In this document: one piece after another, positions 25,065 to 37,095 of the stretch
Position numbering within the stretch: the stretch's first letter is position 1
Layout of the letters: each line of letters opens with the position of its first letter
Origin: Sabellastarte sp. h YS-2021
Taxonomy: Eukaryota; Annelida; Polychaeta; Sabellida; Sabellidae
DNA: 64,000 bases
Reading direction: 5' to 3'
Assembly: GCA_964017235.1 (NCBI GenBank)
Contig: OZ024928.1
Span: forward strand, 154,652,881 to 154,716,880
Made by a program: the position numbers and the translations under genes
The notes under the pieces: generated by a model
Seen by the model: the letters and a program-made list of their open reading frames with translations, nothing else
Databases searched by the model: none
Told to the model about the DNA's origin: nothing

Positions 25065-26484
25065 TTACCCCACAGCCCTTAAGGACTGTCAGGGTATTGT
25101 TTTCACCCATGGTGTCCGGTAGTGCTGTAACGAGTTGACCGAAACTCGAGTCGTAACTCGGTGGGCGATATTTGGGACAACATCGATTTACGTAATTTAA
25201 ACTCGAGTTTTTAAGAAATAAATTATGATATACTAGTCTTGTTATAAAACCAGTACTTTTACAATTTATATAACCATAAAGACAAAAAATTCAATGAGCA
25301 ATGGCCGTTTTTTTATTTCCTTATTTACATGGATGTTCCATAATGTGCTCATACCTGTACAATTTAACCGGCAACAGAATATATTTCCTTGCAATAAAAT
25401 GGTACTAAATACGTCAATGGCGGATCCCTTGATGACAATATTTGGGCATTATTATTTTATTTATATTTGTGTCATTTACTCGAGTTCAACTCGCATCTAA
25501 CAAGCGAGCATCGATCTACAGAAATCACTGTTGATTACAGCTCTAGTGTCCGGATCGGTGGGCGGGTGGCGGGAAGAACTTTGTCCGGCCTGTATCTCAG
25601 AAACTGTAAGGTGTAGGAAGTTGATACTTGGTAGGGACATTGGTTAGGGGGGTGTAGATGTGCAACGTCATGGTCTGACCTTGATTTAACCTTTGACCTT
25701 GCTATAGTGACCTTGATCTATAAAATATTCTCTGGGCTATATCTCGGCAACCATAAGGTGTAGGAAGTTGATACATGGTAGGGACATTGGTTAGGCAGTG
25801 TAGGTGTGCAACGTCATGGCGTGATCTCGAATTGACCTTTGACCTTGCCATAGTGACCTTGACCTATAAAATCTTGTCCAGGGTATATCTTCGAAACCAT
25901 AATGTGTAGAAAGTTGATACTGGGTAGGGACATTGGCTAGGGTGTGTAGATGTAAAACATCATGGTGTGACCTTATTTGACCTTGCTGTAGTGACCTTGA
26001 CCTATAATGCCTTGTCTGGGCTATATTGCGGCAACCATAAGGTGTAGGAAGTTGATATTTGGTAGGGACTTTGGTCAAGGGTTATATGTGTGCAATGTCA
26101 TGGTGTGACCTAGATTTGACCTTTGATCTTGCATATCTGATGCTATTTTGTGTCTCTCCGAGCATATGTGATACTATTTTACCTCTCTTATATCTCTCTT
26201 ATATCTTTTTACTTGAATCTTGGTTGTTGCACCTTTGGGTGTCTTTTGATGTAGATTAAGCACTGTTAAAGTCATATTAGAATTCATTAACCGTTTTACT
26301 TTTGCAACTTTTACCATTGTAACTGATGGTATTGCATCAAATGAGCCACAGGTTTTGCCCCAACTCCACATAAAAGCATGTATTGCCACATCTGTATATA
26401 TGGGTAATATTCAAAATGTCCAAACCATAATTCGACCATACAAATGCAAATCAAAATGGGAGAAGTTTTAAAGCTTCATAATTT
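25065..26484 (+). mobile_element. D1: family D element, 3' end damaged
   Basis: Starts TTACCCCACAGCCCTTAAGG, with a hairpin ACAGCCC/GGGCTGT-type. It contains about three and a half units of 146 bp (core TATATCTCGGAAACCGTAAG) at 25570-26125 and a 3' module similar to D2's (26200-26470). The usual 3' inverted repeat GGCTGTGGGGTA is missing before D2 begins. A hAT MITE interrupts the 5' module. Confidence 0.7.
25120..25545. mobile_element. hAT-type MITE in D1
   Basis: 426 bp, flanked by the 8-bp direct repeat GTGTCCGG (25112-25119 and 25546-25553). The ends are inverted: TAGTGCTGTAAC on the left and TAGAGCTGTAATC as complement of the right. An 8-bp duplication and TAGTGCTGTAACGAGT-like ends are the hAT signature. 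D3 shows the uninterrupted site CCATGGTGTCCGGATGGGCG. There is no transposase ORF, so the element is non-autonomous. Confidence 0.85.
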
Positions 26485-28095
26485 TTACCCCACAGCCCTT
26501 AAGGGCTGTCGAGGTATTGTCCGGATGGGCGGGCGGCGGGAAAAAGTTTGTCCGGGCTGTATCTCAGAAACCGTAAGGTGTAGGAAGTTGATACTTGGTA
26601 GGGACATTGGTTAGGGGTGTAGATGTGCAACGTCATGGTTTGACCTTGCCGTAGTGACCTTGAGTTTGAAAATCTTGTCCGGGCTATATCTCGGAAACCG
26701 TAAGGTGTAGGAAGTTGATCCTTGGTAGGCACATTAGTTAGGGGGTGTAGTTGTGCAACGTCATGGTGTGACCTTGATATGACCTTGCCGTAGTGACCTT
26801 GACCTATAACATCTTGTCCGGGCTATATCTCGGAAACCGTAAGGTGTAGGAAGTTGATATTTGGTAGGGACATTTGTTAGGGGGTGTAGGTGTGCAGCGT
26901 CATGGTCTGACCTTGATTTGACCTTTGACCTTGCTGTAGTGACCTTGACCTATAAAATCTTGTCCAGGCTATACCTCGGAAACTGTAAGGTGTAAGAAGT
27001 TGATACTATATAGGGACATTGGTTAGGGGGTGTAGGTGTGCAATATCATGGTGTGACGTTGATTTGACCTTTGACCTTGCCATAGTGACCTTGACCTATA
27101 AAATCTTGTCCGGGCTGTATCTCGGAAAACGTAAGGTGTAGGAAGTCGATACTTGGTAGGGACATTGGTTAGGAGGTGTAGGTGTGCAACGTCATGGTGT
27201 GACCTTGATTTGACCTTTGACCTTGCCGTAGTGACCTTGACCTATAAAATCTTGTCTGGGCTATATCTCGGAAACCGTAAGGTGTAGGAAGTTGATACTA
27301 TATAGGGACATTGGTTAGGGGGTGTAGGTATGCAATATCATGATGTGACCTTAATTTGACCTTTGACCTTGTCATAGTGACCTTGACCTTTAAAATGTTG
27401 TTGCACCTTTGGGTCGGTCTGTCTTTTGACGCAGATTAAGCACTGTTAAAGTAATATTAGAATTTATTAAGAATTTTACGTTTATAACTTCCCATTGTAA
27501 CAGATGGAATTTCATCAAGTGAGCCACAGATTTTGCTCCAACACCACACATAAGCATTCATTGAATGTATTACCACTTCTGTATGCATGGTAATATCCAA
27601 AACATCTAAACCATAATTCGACCATGCAGATGTAGATAAAGAGTGTTGTAATTTTAGTTTACTGATTAATGGTGTCATCTTGTTGTTGAACTATCTTGTT
27701 TTAATACTTCATCTTTACATGCATTATCTTTCTTTTAGACATTATTTTCTCCATTTAAACATTGTTTTGACCTTCATATAACTGACAGTGCTCTGAAAGT
27801 ATCCTGAACTTTGTACTGATACAGTTCTTCTATCTCTCATGGTGTTCAAAATATTTCACTAGACTGTGGGGTACGGGCATCTCTGCTATTTTTAGTTTAC
27901 TGAATTGTCTTGTTTTGATACTTGATCTTTACATGCAGTTTCTTTCTCTTAGATATTATTTTCTCTACTTAAACATTATTTGGACACTGCTCTGAAAGTA
28001 TCCCAAGCTGTGTACTGTTTCACTACTTCTATATCTCATGGTGTTGAAAACTATTTCCCCAGGCTGTGAGGTACGGGCATCTCTGATGCTATTTT
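26485..28095 (+). mobile_element. D2: family D element with duplicated 3' end
   Basis: 5' TTACCCCACAGCCC with a perfect hairpin ACAGCCC-TTAA-GGGCTGT (26492-26509). 146-bp units run from about 26560 to 27390 (about 5.7 units, GGCT markers at 26821, 26967, 27113, 27259). The 3' module is present twice in tandem (about 27653-27891 and 27892-28095), each ending in a CTGTGGGGTAC or CTGTGAGGTAC repeat followed by GGGCATCTCT. Confidence 0.78.
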
Positions 28096-29305
28096 TAATG
28101 CATTAAAATCATGAAGTCGTGCACTAAATCACTTATAACTTGAAAAGTATTGCATTTAGAGCATTTTGTTAAAATATGTTATTAAGCTACTTATTCCATA
28201 GCCACAACATAGTGAGTAGCTTGGGTGTCTATTCCAATAGCTAAGTAAGTAATAGCTACTTTTTGATTTTTCAGTACCTTTCATAATGAGTAAAATCACT
28301 TGTAACTCAAAAACTATTGCATTTAGAGAATTTTGTATAAATATGTTATTCAGCTACTTTTGGGTCAGCTATACCATTGTAAAATTGCAGACCCGTACCT
28401 CATCGCATAGCCAAGTAATAGCTACTTTGAGGTTATCACTGTTATCGCCTGTATCTTCAAAACCATTGCATTTAGAGTATTTTCTTTAAATATGTTTTTC
28501 ATGTACTTTTAGGTCAGCTATACCATAGTAAAATTGCAGGCCTGTAGCTCATGGCATAGCTGAGCAATAGCTAATTTCAAGTTCTCACTGTTAAGTAAAT
28601 CAATTGTAACTTTAAATCTATTGCATTTAGAGTATTTTGTGTAAATATGTTATTCACCTACTTTTGGGTCAGCTATAGCATAGTGAAATTGCAGACCTGT
28701 ATGTCATGGAATAGCTGAACAATAGCCATTTTCAGGTTCTCACTGTTGAGTAAATCAGTTGTAACTTAAAAAATATTGCATTTAGAGTATTTGGTTTAAA
28801 TATGTTGTTCACCTACTTTTGAATTAGCTATAATATAGTGAAATTGCAGACCTGTATGTCATGGCATAGCTGAGTAATAGCTACTTTCAGGTTCTCACTA
28901 TTGAGTGAATCCGTTGTAACTTGAAAACTATTGTATTTAGAGTATTTTGTTTAAATATGTTGTTCACCTACTTTTGGGTCAACTGTAACATAGTGAAATT
29001 GCAGACTTGTATGTCATGGCCTAGCTGAGTAATGGCTACTTTGAGGTTATCACTGTTGAGTAAATCAGTTGTAACTCGAAAACTATTGCATTTAGATAAT
29101 TTTGTGTAAATATATTATTCATCTACTTTTGAATTAGCAATAACATTTGTAAAATTGGAAATGTGTAGCTCATTGCATAGCTGTGTAATAGCTATTCTCA
29201 GCTTCTCACAGTTGGGTAAATCAGTTGTAACTTGAAAATTATTGCATTTAGAGAATTTTTTTTAAATACATGTATGTTATTCATCAACTGTTCAATTAGC
29301 TATAA
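28096..29305 (+). repeat. Array K, left part (about 154-bp units)
   Basis: About eight diverged units with the core TTGTAACTTGAAAACTATTG and ACCTACTTTTGGGTCAGCTA. It aligns loosely to satellite B (AATGAGTAAAT, ATTCACCTACTTTTGGG and GCAGACC shared), so K and B probably have one ancestor. Continues after G4 at 31709. Confidence 0.85.
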
Positions 29306-31708
29306 TTGTATCCACCGGAAGCATCCGGTGGATACTTTGGGTTAGCGTCCGCTACGCCGCCGTGCGTAGAGAGATTTTCGGCGTTAACGCTCTAGGAGGA
29401 AAACAACAGCAGCTAGGTTCACCAAATTTGCAGGATATCTTCATTGGGGGGTAAGCTTCTCTGGGAAGGAAAATAGCCTCATTCTGAAAAACAAGATGGC
29501 CGCCACGGGCATTTCTTTGAAAATAATCTACATTTTTCTACTGGCTGTTCCTCATAGGTAGAAGGTTGAATCTCTTCATAGGTGATATGTATGACACATA
29601 TACATGTCCTCTACAAGCTTGCACACATTTGACCTTGAAGCTCGTAATTCAAGGTCATCCACGGAGTGCCGAAGTAAGCCACATAGCGGACTTTAAAAGT
29701 GCCTATATCTCCCTTATTATTGGTCCTAGAGGTTTGCAATGTGAAGCCAACCTATAGGAAATCATGTGCTGCGAATCTTCTGATGTGGTCAGATTTGACC
29801 TTGGACCCCCTCCTTGAAGGTCAAACGAGGATAGCAGAACTTAAAAGTGCTTATAACTCGCTTATTATCGATCCTAGAGGTTTGGGATGGTAAACCAACA
29901 TATAGGAAATCATGGGCTGGGAATCTTCTGGTGTGGTTGGATTTGACCTTGGGCCCCTCTTTCAAGGTCAAACGAGGACAGCCAAACTTAAAAGTGCTTA
30001 TAACTCGCTTATTATTGGTCCTAGAGGTTTGGGATGGTAAACGAGCATATAGGAAATCATTGGCTGGGAATCTTCTGGTGTGGTCGTATTTGACCTTGGG
30101 CCCCTCCTTCAAGGTCAAACGAGGATAGCCAAAGATAAAAGTGCCTATAACTCTCTTATTATTGGTCCTAGAGGTTTGGGATGGTAAACCAACATATAGA
30201 AAATCATGGGCTGGGAATCTTCTGGTGAGGTCGGATTTGACCTTGGGCCACTCATTCAAGGTCAAACGAGGACAGCCAAACTTAAAAGTGCTTATAACTC
30301 ACTTATTATTGGTCCTAGAGGTTTGGGATGGTAAACCAGCATATAGGAAATCATGGGCTGGGAATCTTCTGGTGTGGTCGGATTTGACCTTGGGCCCCTC
30401 CTTCAAGGTCAAACGAGGATAGCCAAAGGTAAAAGTGCCTATAACTCGCTTATTATTGGTCCTAGAGGTTTGGGATGGTAAACCAACCTATAGGAAATCA
30501 TGCACTGGGAATCTTCTGGTGTGGTCGGATTTGACCTTGGGCCCCTCCTTCAAGGTCAAATGAGGACAGCCAAACTTAAAAGTGCTTATAACTCCCTTAT
30601 TATTGCTCCTAGAGGTTTGGTATGGTAAACCAACATATAGGAAATCATGGGCTGGGAATCTTCTGGTGAGGTCGGTTTTGACCTTGGGATCCTCCTTGAA
30701 GGTCAAATGAGGACAGCCAAACTTAAAAGTGCTTATAACTCGCTTATTATTGGTCCTAGAGGTTTGGGATGGTAAACCAACATATAGGAAATCATGCACT
30801 GGGAATCTTCTGGTGTGGTCGGATTTGACCTTGGGCCCCTCCTTCAAGGTCAAACGAGGATAGCCAAAGGTTAAAGTGCCTATAACTCTCTTATTATTGG
30901 TCCTAGAGGTTTGGGATGGTAAACCAACCTATAGGAAATCATGGGCTGGGAATCTTCTGGTGTGGTCGGATTTGACCTTGGGCCCCTCCTTCAAGGTCAA
31001 ATGATTACAGCCAAACCTAAAAGTGCTTATAACTCGCTTATTATTGGTCCTAGAGGTTTGGAATGGCAAACCAACATGTAGGAAATCATGAGCTGGGAAT
31101 CTTCTGGCGTGGTCGGATTTGACCTGGGGCCCCTCCTTTAAGGTCAAACGAGGATAGCCAAAGGTTAAAGTGCCTATAACTCGCTTATTATTGGTCCTAG
31201 AGGTTTGGGATGGTAAACCAACCTATAGGAAATCATGGGCTGGGATTCTTCTGGTGTGGTCGGATTTGATCTTGGGCCCCTCCTTCAAGGTCAAATGAGG
31301 ACAGCCAAACTTAAAAGTGCTTATAACTCGCTTATTATTGATCCTAGTGGTTTGGGATGGTAAACCAACATACAGGAAATCATGGGCTGGGAATCTTCTG
31401 TCATGGTCGGATTTGACCTTGGGCCCCTCCTTCAAGGTCAAGTGTGAGGACAGCCAAACTAAAAGTGCTTATAACTCGCTTATTATTGGTCCTAGATGTT
31501 TGGGATAGTAAACCAACATATAGGAAATCATGTTCTGGGAATCTTCTGGTGTGGTCGGATTTGACCTTGGGCCCCTCCTTGAAGGTCAAATGAGGACAGC
31601 CAAACTTGAGAGTGCTTATAACTGGCTTATTATTGGTCCTAGAGGTTTTGGTGCATTGTCTTTACGGTGGATACAATTTGCATCGGTTCTCTGATGCCAT
31701 AGGTCTAG
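29306..31708 (+). mobile_element. G4: complete family G element
   Basis: 2403 bp. 5' TT, then a perfect 12-bp-stem hairpin GTATCCACCGGA (29308-29319), loop AGCA, and its complement (29324-29335). The 5' module has AAGATGGCCGCC, followed by about 13 units of 147 bp, subterminal GGTGGATAC, an imperfect 3' hairpin and CTAG at 31708. It is inserted in array K: the flanks join as AGCTATAA|TATTGTAAAATTGG, identical to an unbroken K unit at 32329. 147 is a multiple of three, so long frames stay open on both strands by chance (for example minus 29789-30265). I do not consider them genes. Confidence 0.88.
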
Positions 31709-33500
31709 TATTGTAAAATTGGAGACGTTTTGCTAATGGCATAGCTGTGTAATAGCTATTCTCAGGTTCTCACTAATGAGTAAATCAGTTGTAACTTGAA
31801 AAATATTGCATTTAGAGTATTTTGTTTAAATATGTTGTTCACCTACTTTTGAATTTGCTATAACATAGTGAAATTGCAGACCTGTATGTCATGGCATAGC
31901 TGAGTAATAGCTACTTTCAGGTTCTCACTATTGAGTGAGTCCGTTGTAACTTGAAAACTATTGTATTTAGAGTATTTTGTTTAAATATGTTGTTCACCTA
32001 CTTTTGGGTCAACTGTAACATAGTGAAATTGCAGACTTGTATGTCATGGCATAGCTGAGTAATGGCTACTTTGAGGTTATCACTGTTGAGTAAATCAGTT
32101 GTAACTCGAAAACTATTGCATTTAGATAATTTTGTGTAAATATGTTATTCATCTACTTTTGAATTAGCAATAACATTTGTAAAATTGGAGATGTGTAGCT
32201 CATTGCATAGCTGTGTAATAGCTATTCTCAGCTTCTCACAGTTGGGTAAATCAGTTGTAACTTGAAAATTATTGCATTTAGAGAATTCTTTTTAAATACA
32301 TGTATGTTATTCATCAACTGTTCAATTAGCTATAATATTGTAAAATTGGAGACGTATAGCTAATGGCATAGCTGTGTAATAGCTATTCTCAGGTTCTCAC
32401 TGATGAGTAAATCAGTTGTAACTTTAAAACTATTGCATTTAGAGTATTTTTTTAAATATGATATTCATTTACTTTTGGGTCAGCTATAGCATAGTGAAAT
32501 TGCAGACCTGTATGTCATGGAATAGCTGAGTAATAGCTACTTTGAGGTTACCACTGTTGAGTAAATCAGTTGTAACTGGAAAACTATTGTATTTGGAGTA
32601 TTTTCTTTAAATATGATATTCATTTACTTTTGAATTAGCTATAACATTGTAAAATTGGAGACGTAGCTCATGGCAGTTCTCACTGTTGAGTAAATCAGAT
32701 GTAACGTGAAAACTATTGCATTTAGAGTATTCTGTTTAAATATGTTGTACATACTTATGGGTCAGCTATAACATAGTAAAGTTGTAGACTTGTAGGTTAT
32801 TCCATAGCTGAGCAATATCTACTTTGAGGTTCTCTTTGTTGAGTAAATCAGTTGTAACTCGAAAACTATTGCATTTAGAGAATTTTGTTTAAATATGTTA
32901 TTCATCTACTTTTGAATTAGCTATAACATTGTAAAATTGGAGACGTAGCTCATGGCAGTTCTCACTGTTGAGTAAATCAGATGTAACGTGAAAACTATTG
33001 CATTTAGAGTATTCTGTTTAAATATGTTGTTCACATACTTATGGGTCAGCTATAACATAGTGAAATTGTAGACCTGTAGCTCATGGCATGGCTCAGCAAT
33101 AGCTACTTTTAGATTTTCACTGTTCAGTTAATCAGTTGTAACTTGAAAACTATTGCAATTACAGTATTTTGTTTAAATAAGTTATTAACCTACTTTTGGG
33201 TTAGCTATAAAATAGTAAAATTGCAGACCTGTAGCTCCTCGCATAGCAGAGTAATAGATACTTTCAGGTTCTCACTGTTGAATAAATCAGTTGTAACTTG
33301 AAAACTATTTGATTTACAGTATTTCTTTAAATATGTTATTCACCTACTTTTGCGTGAGCTATACCATATTAAAATTGCAGTCCTTTAACTGATTGCATAG
33401 TTGAGCAAAAGCTACCTTGAGATTCTCACTGTTGAGTAAATCAGTTATAACTATTGCATTTGCAGTATTTCCTTTAAGTATGTTTTTAACCTACCTTTTA
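31709..33500 (+). repeat. Array K, right part
   Basis: About 11-12 further units of 130-160 bp, increasingly diverged and with internal deletions to the right (TTGTAACT markers near 31788, 31943, 32098, 32251, 32413, 32567, 32848, 33136). One block (about 32640-32760) recurs at 32930-33060. Confidence 0.85.
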
Positions 33501-34053
33501 CTCCTAAACAGTTGCCTTGTTACTTTCCTTCTGTATACCATTTGCAGGGCACAACTTTTGTGTCCATTTCTTCTGTCACTTTTACTCTAAACTCAAAACA
33601 CACAGTCAGCTGACACAGAGCCCATTCATGGGCACTGATTCCTTCTTCACTTCTGCTCTGAAACTCATAATACATAGTCAGCTGACACAGGGCCCGTTCA
33701 TGGGCACTGATTGCTTGTTCAAGATCAGAAAAACCAAATTAGGCAAGTCTATTCCTCACATCAGAATCTAGGCGCCAGTCAATTGTGAGATCAATCGTGC
33801 CATAATTGACTGATGATGGCCAATTGATTATCAGTTGGTAAAAAATCATGCTGAAAATAAGCCTTTCGACCACATCTTATGTCTCTTTCAAAGAATTAAG
33901 GAGCTGAAAAAGGTTCAATATCATATTGAAATATGACACTTGGGTGTATAGGTTAAAAAAAATTCAACCTCTTGTGGCTACCTTAAAATCAGCCAAATCA
34001 GGCGCCTTTCCAACACTGTGTACAGGTGGGAGAGATAGTTAAAATGTTAACTA
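33501..34053. other. Region with two 72-bp repeats, otherwise unresolved
   Basis: CAGTCAGCTGACACAG..CCC.TTCATGGGCACTGATT occurs at 33603 and 33675, and a third copy at about 46469 right of the H2 nest. An 84-codon plus-strand frame (33517-33771) runs through these repeats and looks incidental. Nothing recognisable at 33780-34053. Confidence 0.55.
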
Positions 34054-34608
34054 CTGTATAAGTGGTTATTTTCGCGTGGAATTAATTTTCGCTATATTCG
34101 CAAGTGACTACAAAACGCGAAAATAACTTCTAGCCAATATTTATCAGAACCAGTCTAGCGTGAGCGATAATACAAGATCGTGCAAGATACAATATTTGAC
34201 ACTGCCACGGAAACAATAAATTCCATTGCTTTATCAAATGTACCATTCACAGAAACGCCTAACTTCTTTGATCTTTATCACCAATAGGGAGGGATTAATT
34301 CAATTACACGACCCCGCTACACAACTTCTTTGATAATGCGCCGATCAATGAAAGTGTGTTCGATTGGGTTTCGTAAATTTATAATCTCCCAGAGTAGGTT
34401 CACACACTGACAACGTGTATAAAAGAAAAGACGTTAACTATGCATTTCCAATCAAACCAGTAGAAGTCCGCGTAATTTTTTAATTTGAACATGTTGTTAG
34501 TTTGGGCGATAATTGAATATATTTCACCGCGAAAATAAATTCTCGCGAACCAGGCCTGCAGTGTACATTCGCGAACTTAAGTACCCGCGAAAAAAAACAC
34601 TTATACAG
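34054..34608. mobile_element. TA-flanked MITE with TTTTCGCG ends
   Basis: 555 bp. Terminal inverted repeats of about 23 bp: CTGTATAAGTGGTTATTTTC at the left, and its near complement ending CACTTATACAG at the right. TA dinucleotides at 34052-34053 and 34609-34610 fit a target-site duplication, as in Tc1/mariner-like MITEs. Internal CGCGAAAAT words repeat the ends. No transposase ORF. Confidence 0.8.
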
Positions 34609-34610
34609 TA

Positions 34611-35064
34611 TCTCATTTATTGGAATATATTGGAAGGTAATAGAAAACCACAGGCTGGGAGTCCAAAGAGCTTGTCGAATTTGCCCCCCCGAGTCCCCCT
34701 TAAAGTCAATCAGGGGTCACAAAGGTAATGAGTAAATGGCTTATATTTCTAAAAGTATAAGGTACACAATTTCTCTCCAAGTGTTCATTGACTTTTGTGT
34801 AAACTATAACATAGTTAAGTTTCAGACTGGTTGCTCAATGCATAAATGAGCAAAAGCTATGTACTCAACTGTTTAGCAATTTTAATAATGATAAAATGTC
34901 TTTTATCTCCTTCATTATTGATCCCAGAGGTTTGGGATTTGAAGACTACTTATGGCAAATCCTATGGCTAACATATTTTTGTGGGATCAGATTTCACCTT
35001 TGACCTTTCCTTCAAGGTCAAATGGGGTTGTTGATACTTTCAGTGCCCTGTATCACCTTTATAA
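34611..35064. repeat. Old K-like and G-like repeat units left of H2
   Basis: 34727-34880 resembles a satellite B/K unit (AATGAGTAAATGGCTTATAT). 34890-35060 resembles a diverged G unit (TTATTGATCCCAGAGGTTTGGG, CCTTCAAGGTCAAATGGGG). Similar diverged G units resume at 46150, so this is the outermost host of the nest. A frame at 35022-35225 crosses the H2 border and is not a gene. Confidence 0.65.
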
Positions 35065-35880
35065 TTATATCCCCAGATAAAGTCGGGGATATATTGGATT
35101 CAGGTCCGTCGCGCCGCCGCCGTAGAAATTTCCTTGTGGACGCGATAACTCAAAAACAAAGTAATATTTTTTTTTCAAACTTGGTACACATGTTAAGGGT
35201 GCCCAGAGGAAGATCCCTATTTTAAGGTGACCTTAAACTCCCAGTAAAAAAGAACTTATGGCCACCTTAAGGTCAGAAATTGGACTTTTGGCCACTTAGA
35301 GCCCTGTAGGTCACAAACTATGATGCTCAGCTGGCTGAAATTTTACCTGACAACACATTAATATGTTCTTAGTACATGTGCCGAAAATCATGACTTTAAG
35401 TTGAGGAGAAAATTGTGTTTGAGGCCCATAAATACCCCCACTTAGGGATTTTTTGCTATACTTTTCACATATTTTGCCCTATAATTAAGCGTCCCGCAAG
35501 GGACGCTTGTTTGTGTATGGGAGAGCTTCTGGCTCCGCCAGCTCCGCCGGCTCCGCATTTTGTTTTCCTTATAACTCTGTAACCGTTAGGCGGATTCTTT
35601 TCAAATTTGGCAGGTTTAGGCAGTAGCCTTGGGGAATTTTTTTGAATATGCTGCAGTGACATTTCAACCAATCAGAGAGGTCACATGACCAAAAATGTCT
35701 TTTTTCGATGGGGAAGCTTGTCCGGATGATAACTTGAAAGGAATTTTATCAATTCACCTGAAACTTGGCAAATACATTCATTCTATTAAAATCTGGAAAT
35801 CATTAGATTTTGGCATTGATTGGTCAAGAAATGGCCGAGTAATTAATGATTAATTAATCCTTACGAATTTTCCAAATAAG

Positions 35881-37095
35881 GAAAACACAAAAATGCTTAT
35901 ATCTCGAAAACCGTGCTAGATAGAGCGATTTCGATTTTTGTCTCGCCCAAAATGGCGGCCATTTTGAATTTTCGAAATTTTCGCAAAAATTGCAAAACAC
36001 AAAAATGCTTATATCTCGAAAACCGTGCTAGATAGAGCGATTTCGACGAAATTTTTGACCCACAGGGTATCTCTGCAGAGTAGTTATCCCAATTTTGAAA
36101 AAATTTTTGTCTCGCCAAAAATGGCGGCCATTTTGAATTTTCGAATTTTTCGCAAAAATTGCAAAACACAAAAATGCTTATATCTCAAAAACCGTGCTAG
36201 ATAGAGCAATTTCGACAAAATTTTTGACCCGCAGGATATCTCTGCGGAGTACTTTTCCCAATTTTCAAAAAAATTTTGTCTCGCCAAAAATGGCGGCCAT
36301 TTTGAATTTTCGAAATTTTCGCAAAAATTGCAAAACACAAAAATGCTTATATCTCGAAAACCGTGCTAGATAGAGCGATTTCGACGAAATTTTTGACCCA
36401 CAGGGTATCTCTGCAGAGTAGTTATCCCAATTTTGAAAAATTTTTTGTCTCGCCAAAAATGGCGGCCATTTTGAATTTTCGAATTTTTCGCAAAAATTGC
36501 AAAACATAAAAATGCTTATATCTCGAAAACCCTGCTAGATAGAGCGATTTCGACGAAATTTTTGACCCGCAGGGTATCTCTGCTGAGTAGCTGCCAATTT
36601 TCAAACAAAAAATTTCTCGCAAAAAATGGCGGCCATTTTGAATTTTCGAATTTTTCGCAAAATTGCAAAACACAAAAATGCTTATATCTCGAAAACCGTG
36701 CTAGATAGAGCGATTTCGACGAAATTTTTGACCCGCAGGGTATCTCTGCTGAGTAGCTGCCAATTTTCAAACAAAAAATTTCTCGCAAAAAATGGCGGCC
36801 ATTTTGAATTTTCGAATTTTTCGCAAAATTGCAAAACACAAAAATGCTTATATCTCGAAAACCGTGCTAGATAGAGCGATTTCGACGAAATTTTTGACCC
36901 ACAGGGTATCTATGCAGAGTAGCCATGCCAATTTTCAAAAAAATTTTCTCTTGCCAAAAATGGCGGCCATTTTGAATTTTCGAATTTTTGCGCAAAAATT
37001 GCAAAACACAAAAATGCTAATATTTCGAAAACCGTGCTACATAGAGCGATTTCAACGAAATTTTTTATCTTCAGGGTATCTCTGCAGAGCAGCTA
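35881..37095 (+). repeat. Satellite A array in E2
   Basis: About seven units. The first carries an internal deletion (GATTTCGATTTTTGTCTC near 35931). Two adjacent units near 36590-36840 share the variant CTGCTGAGTAGCTGCC, a local duplication. Ends in the same CTATCCCAAAGAGC junction as E1. Confidence 0.93.

Noticed and set aside
29789..31589. Frames of 60-158 codons on both strands of the G array
   Set aside because: 147 bp is 49 codons, so a stop-free unit stays open on both strands. The peptide is a plain repeat with no domain.
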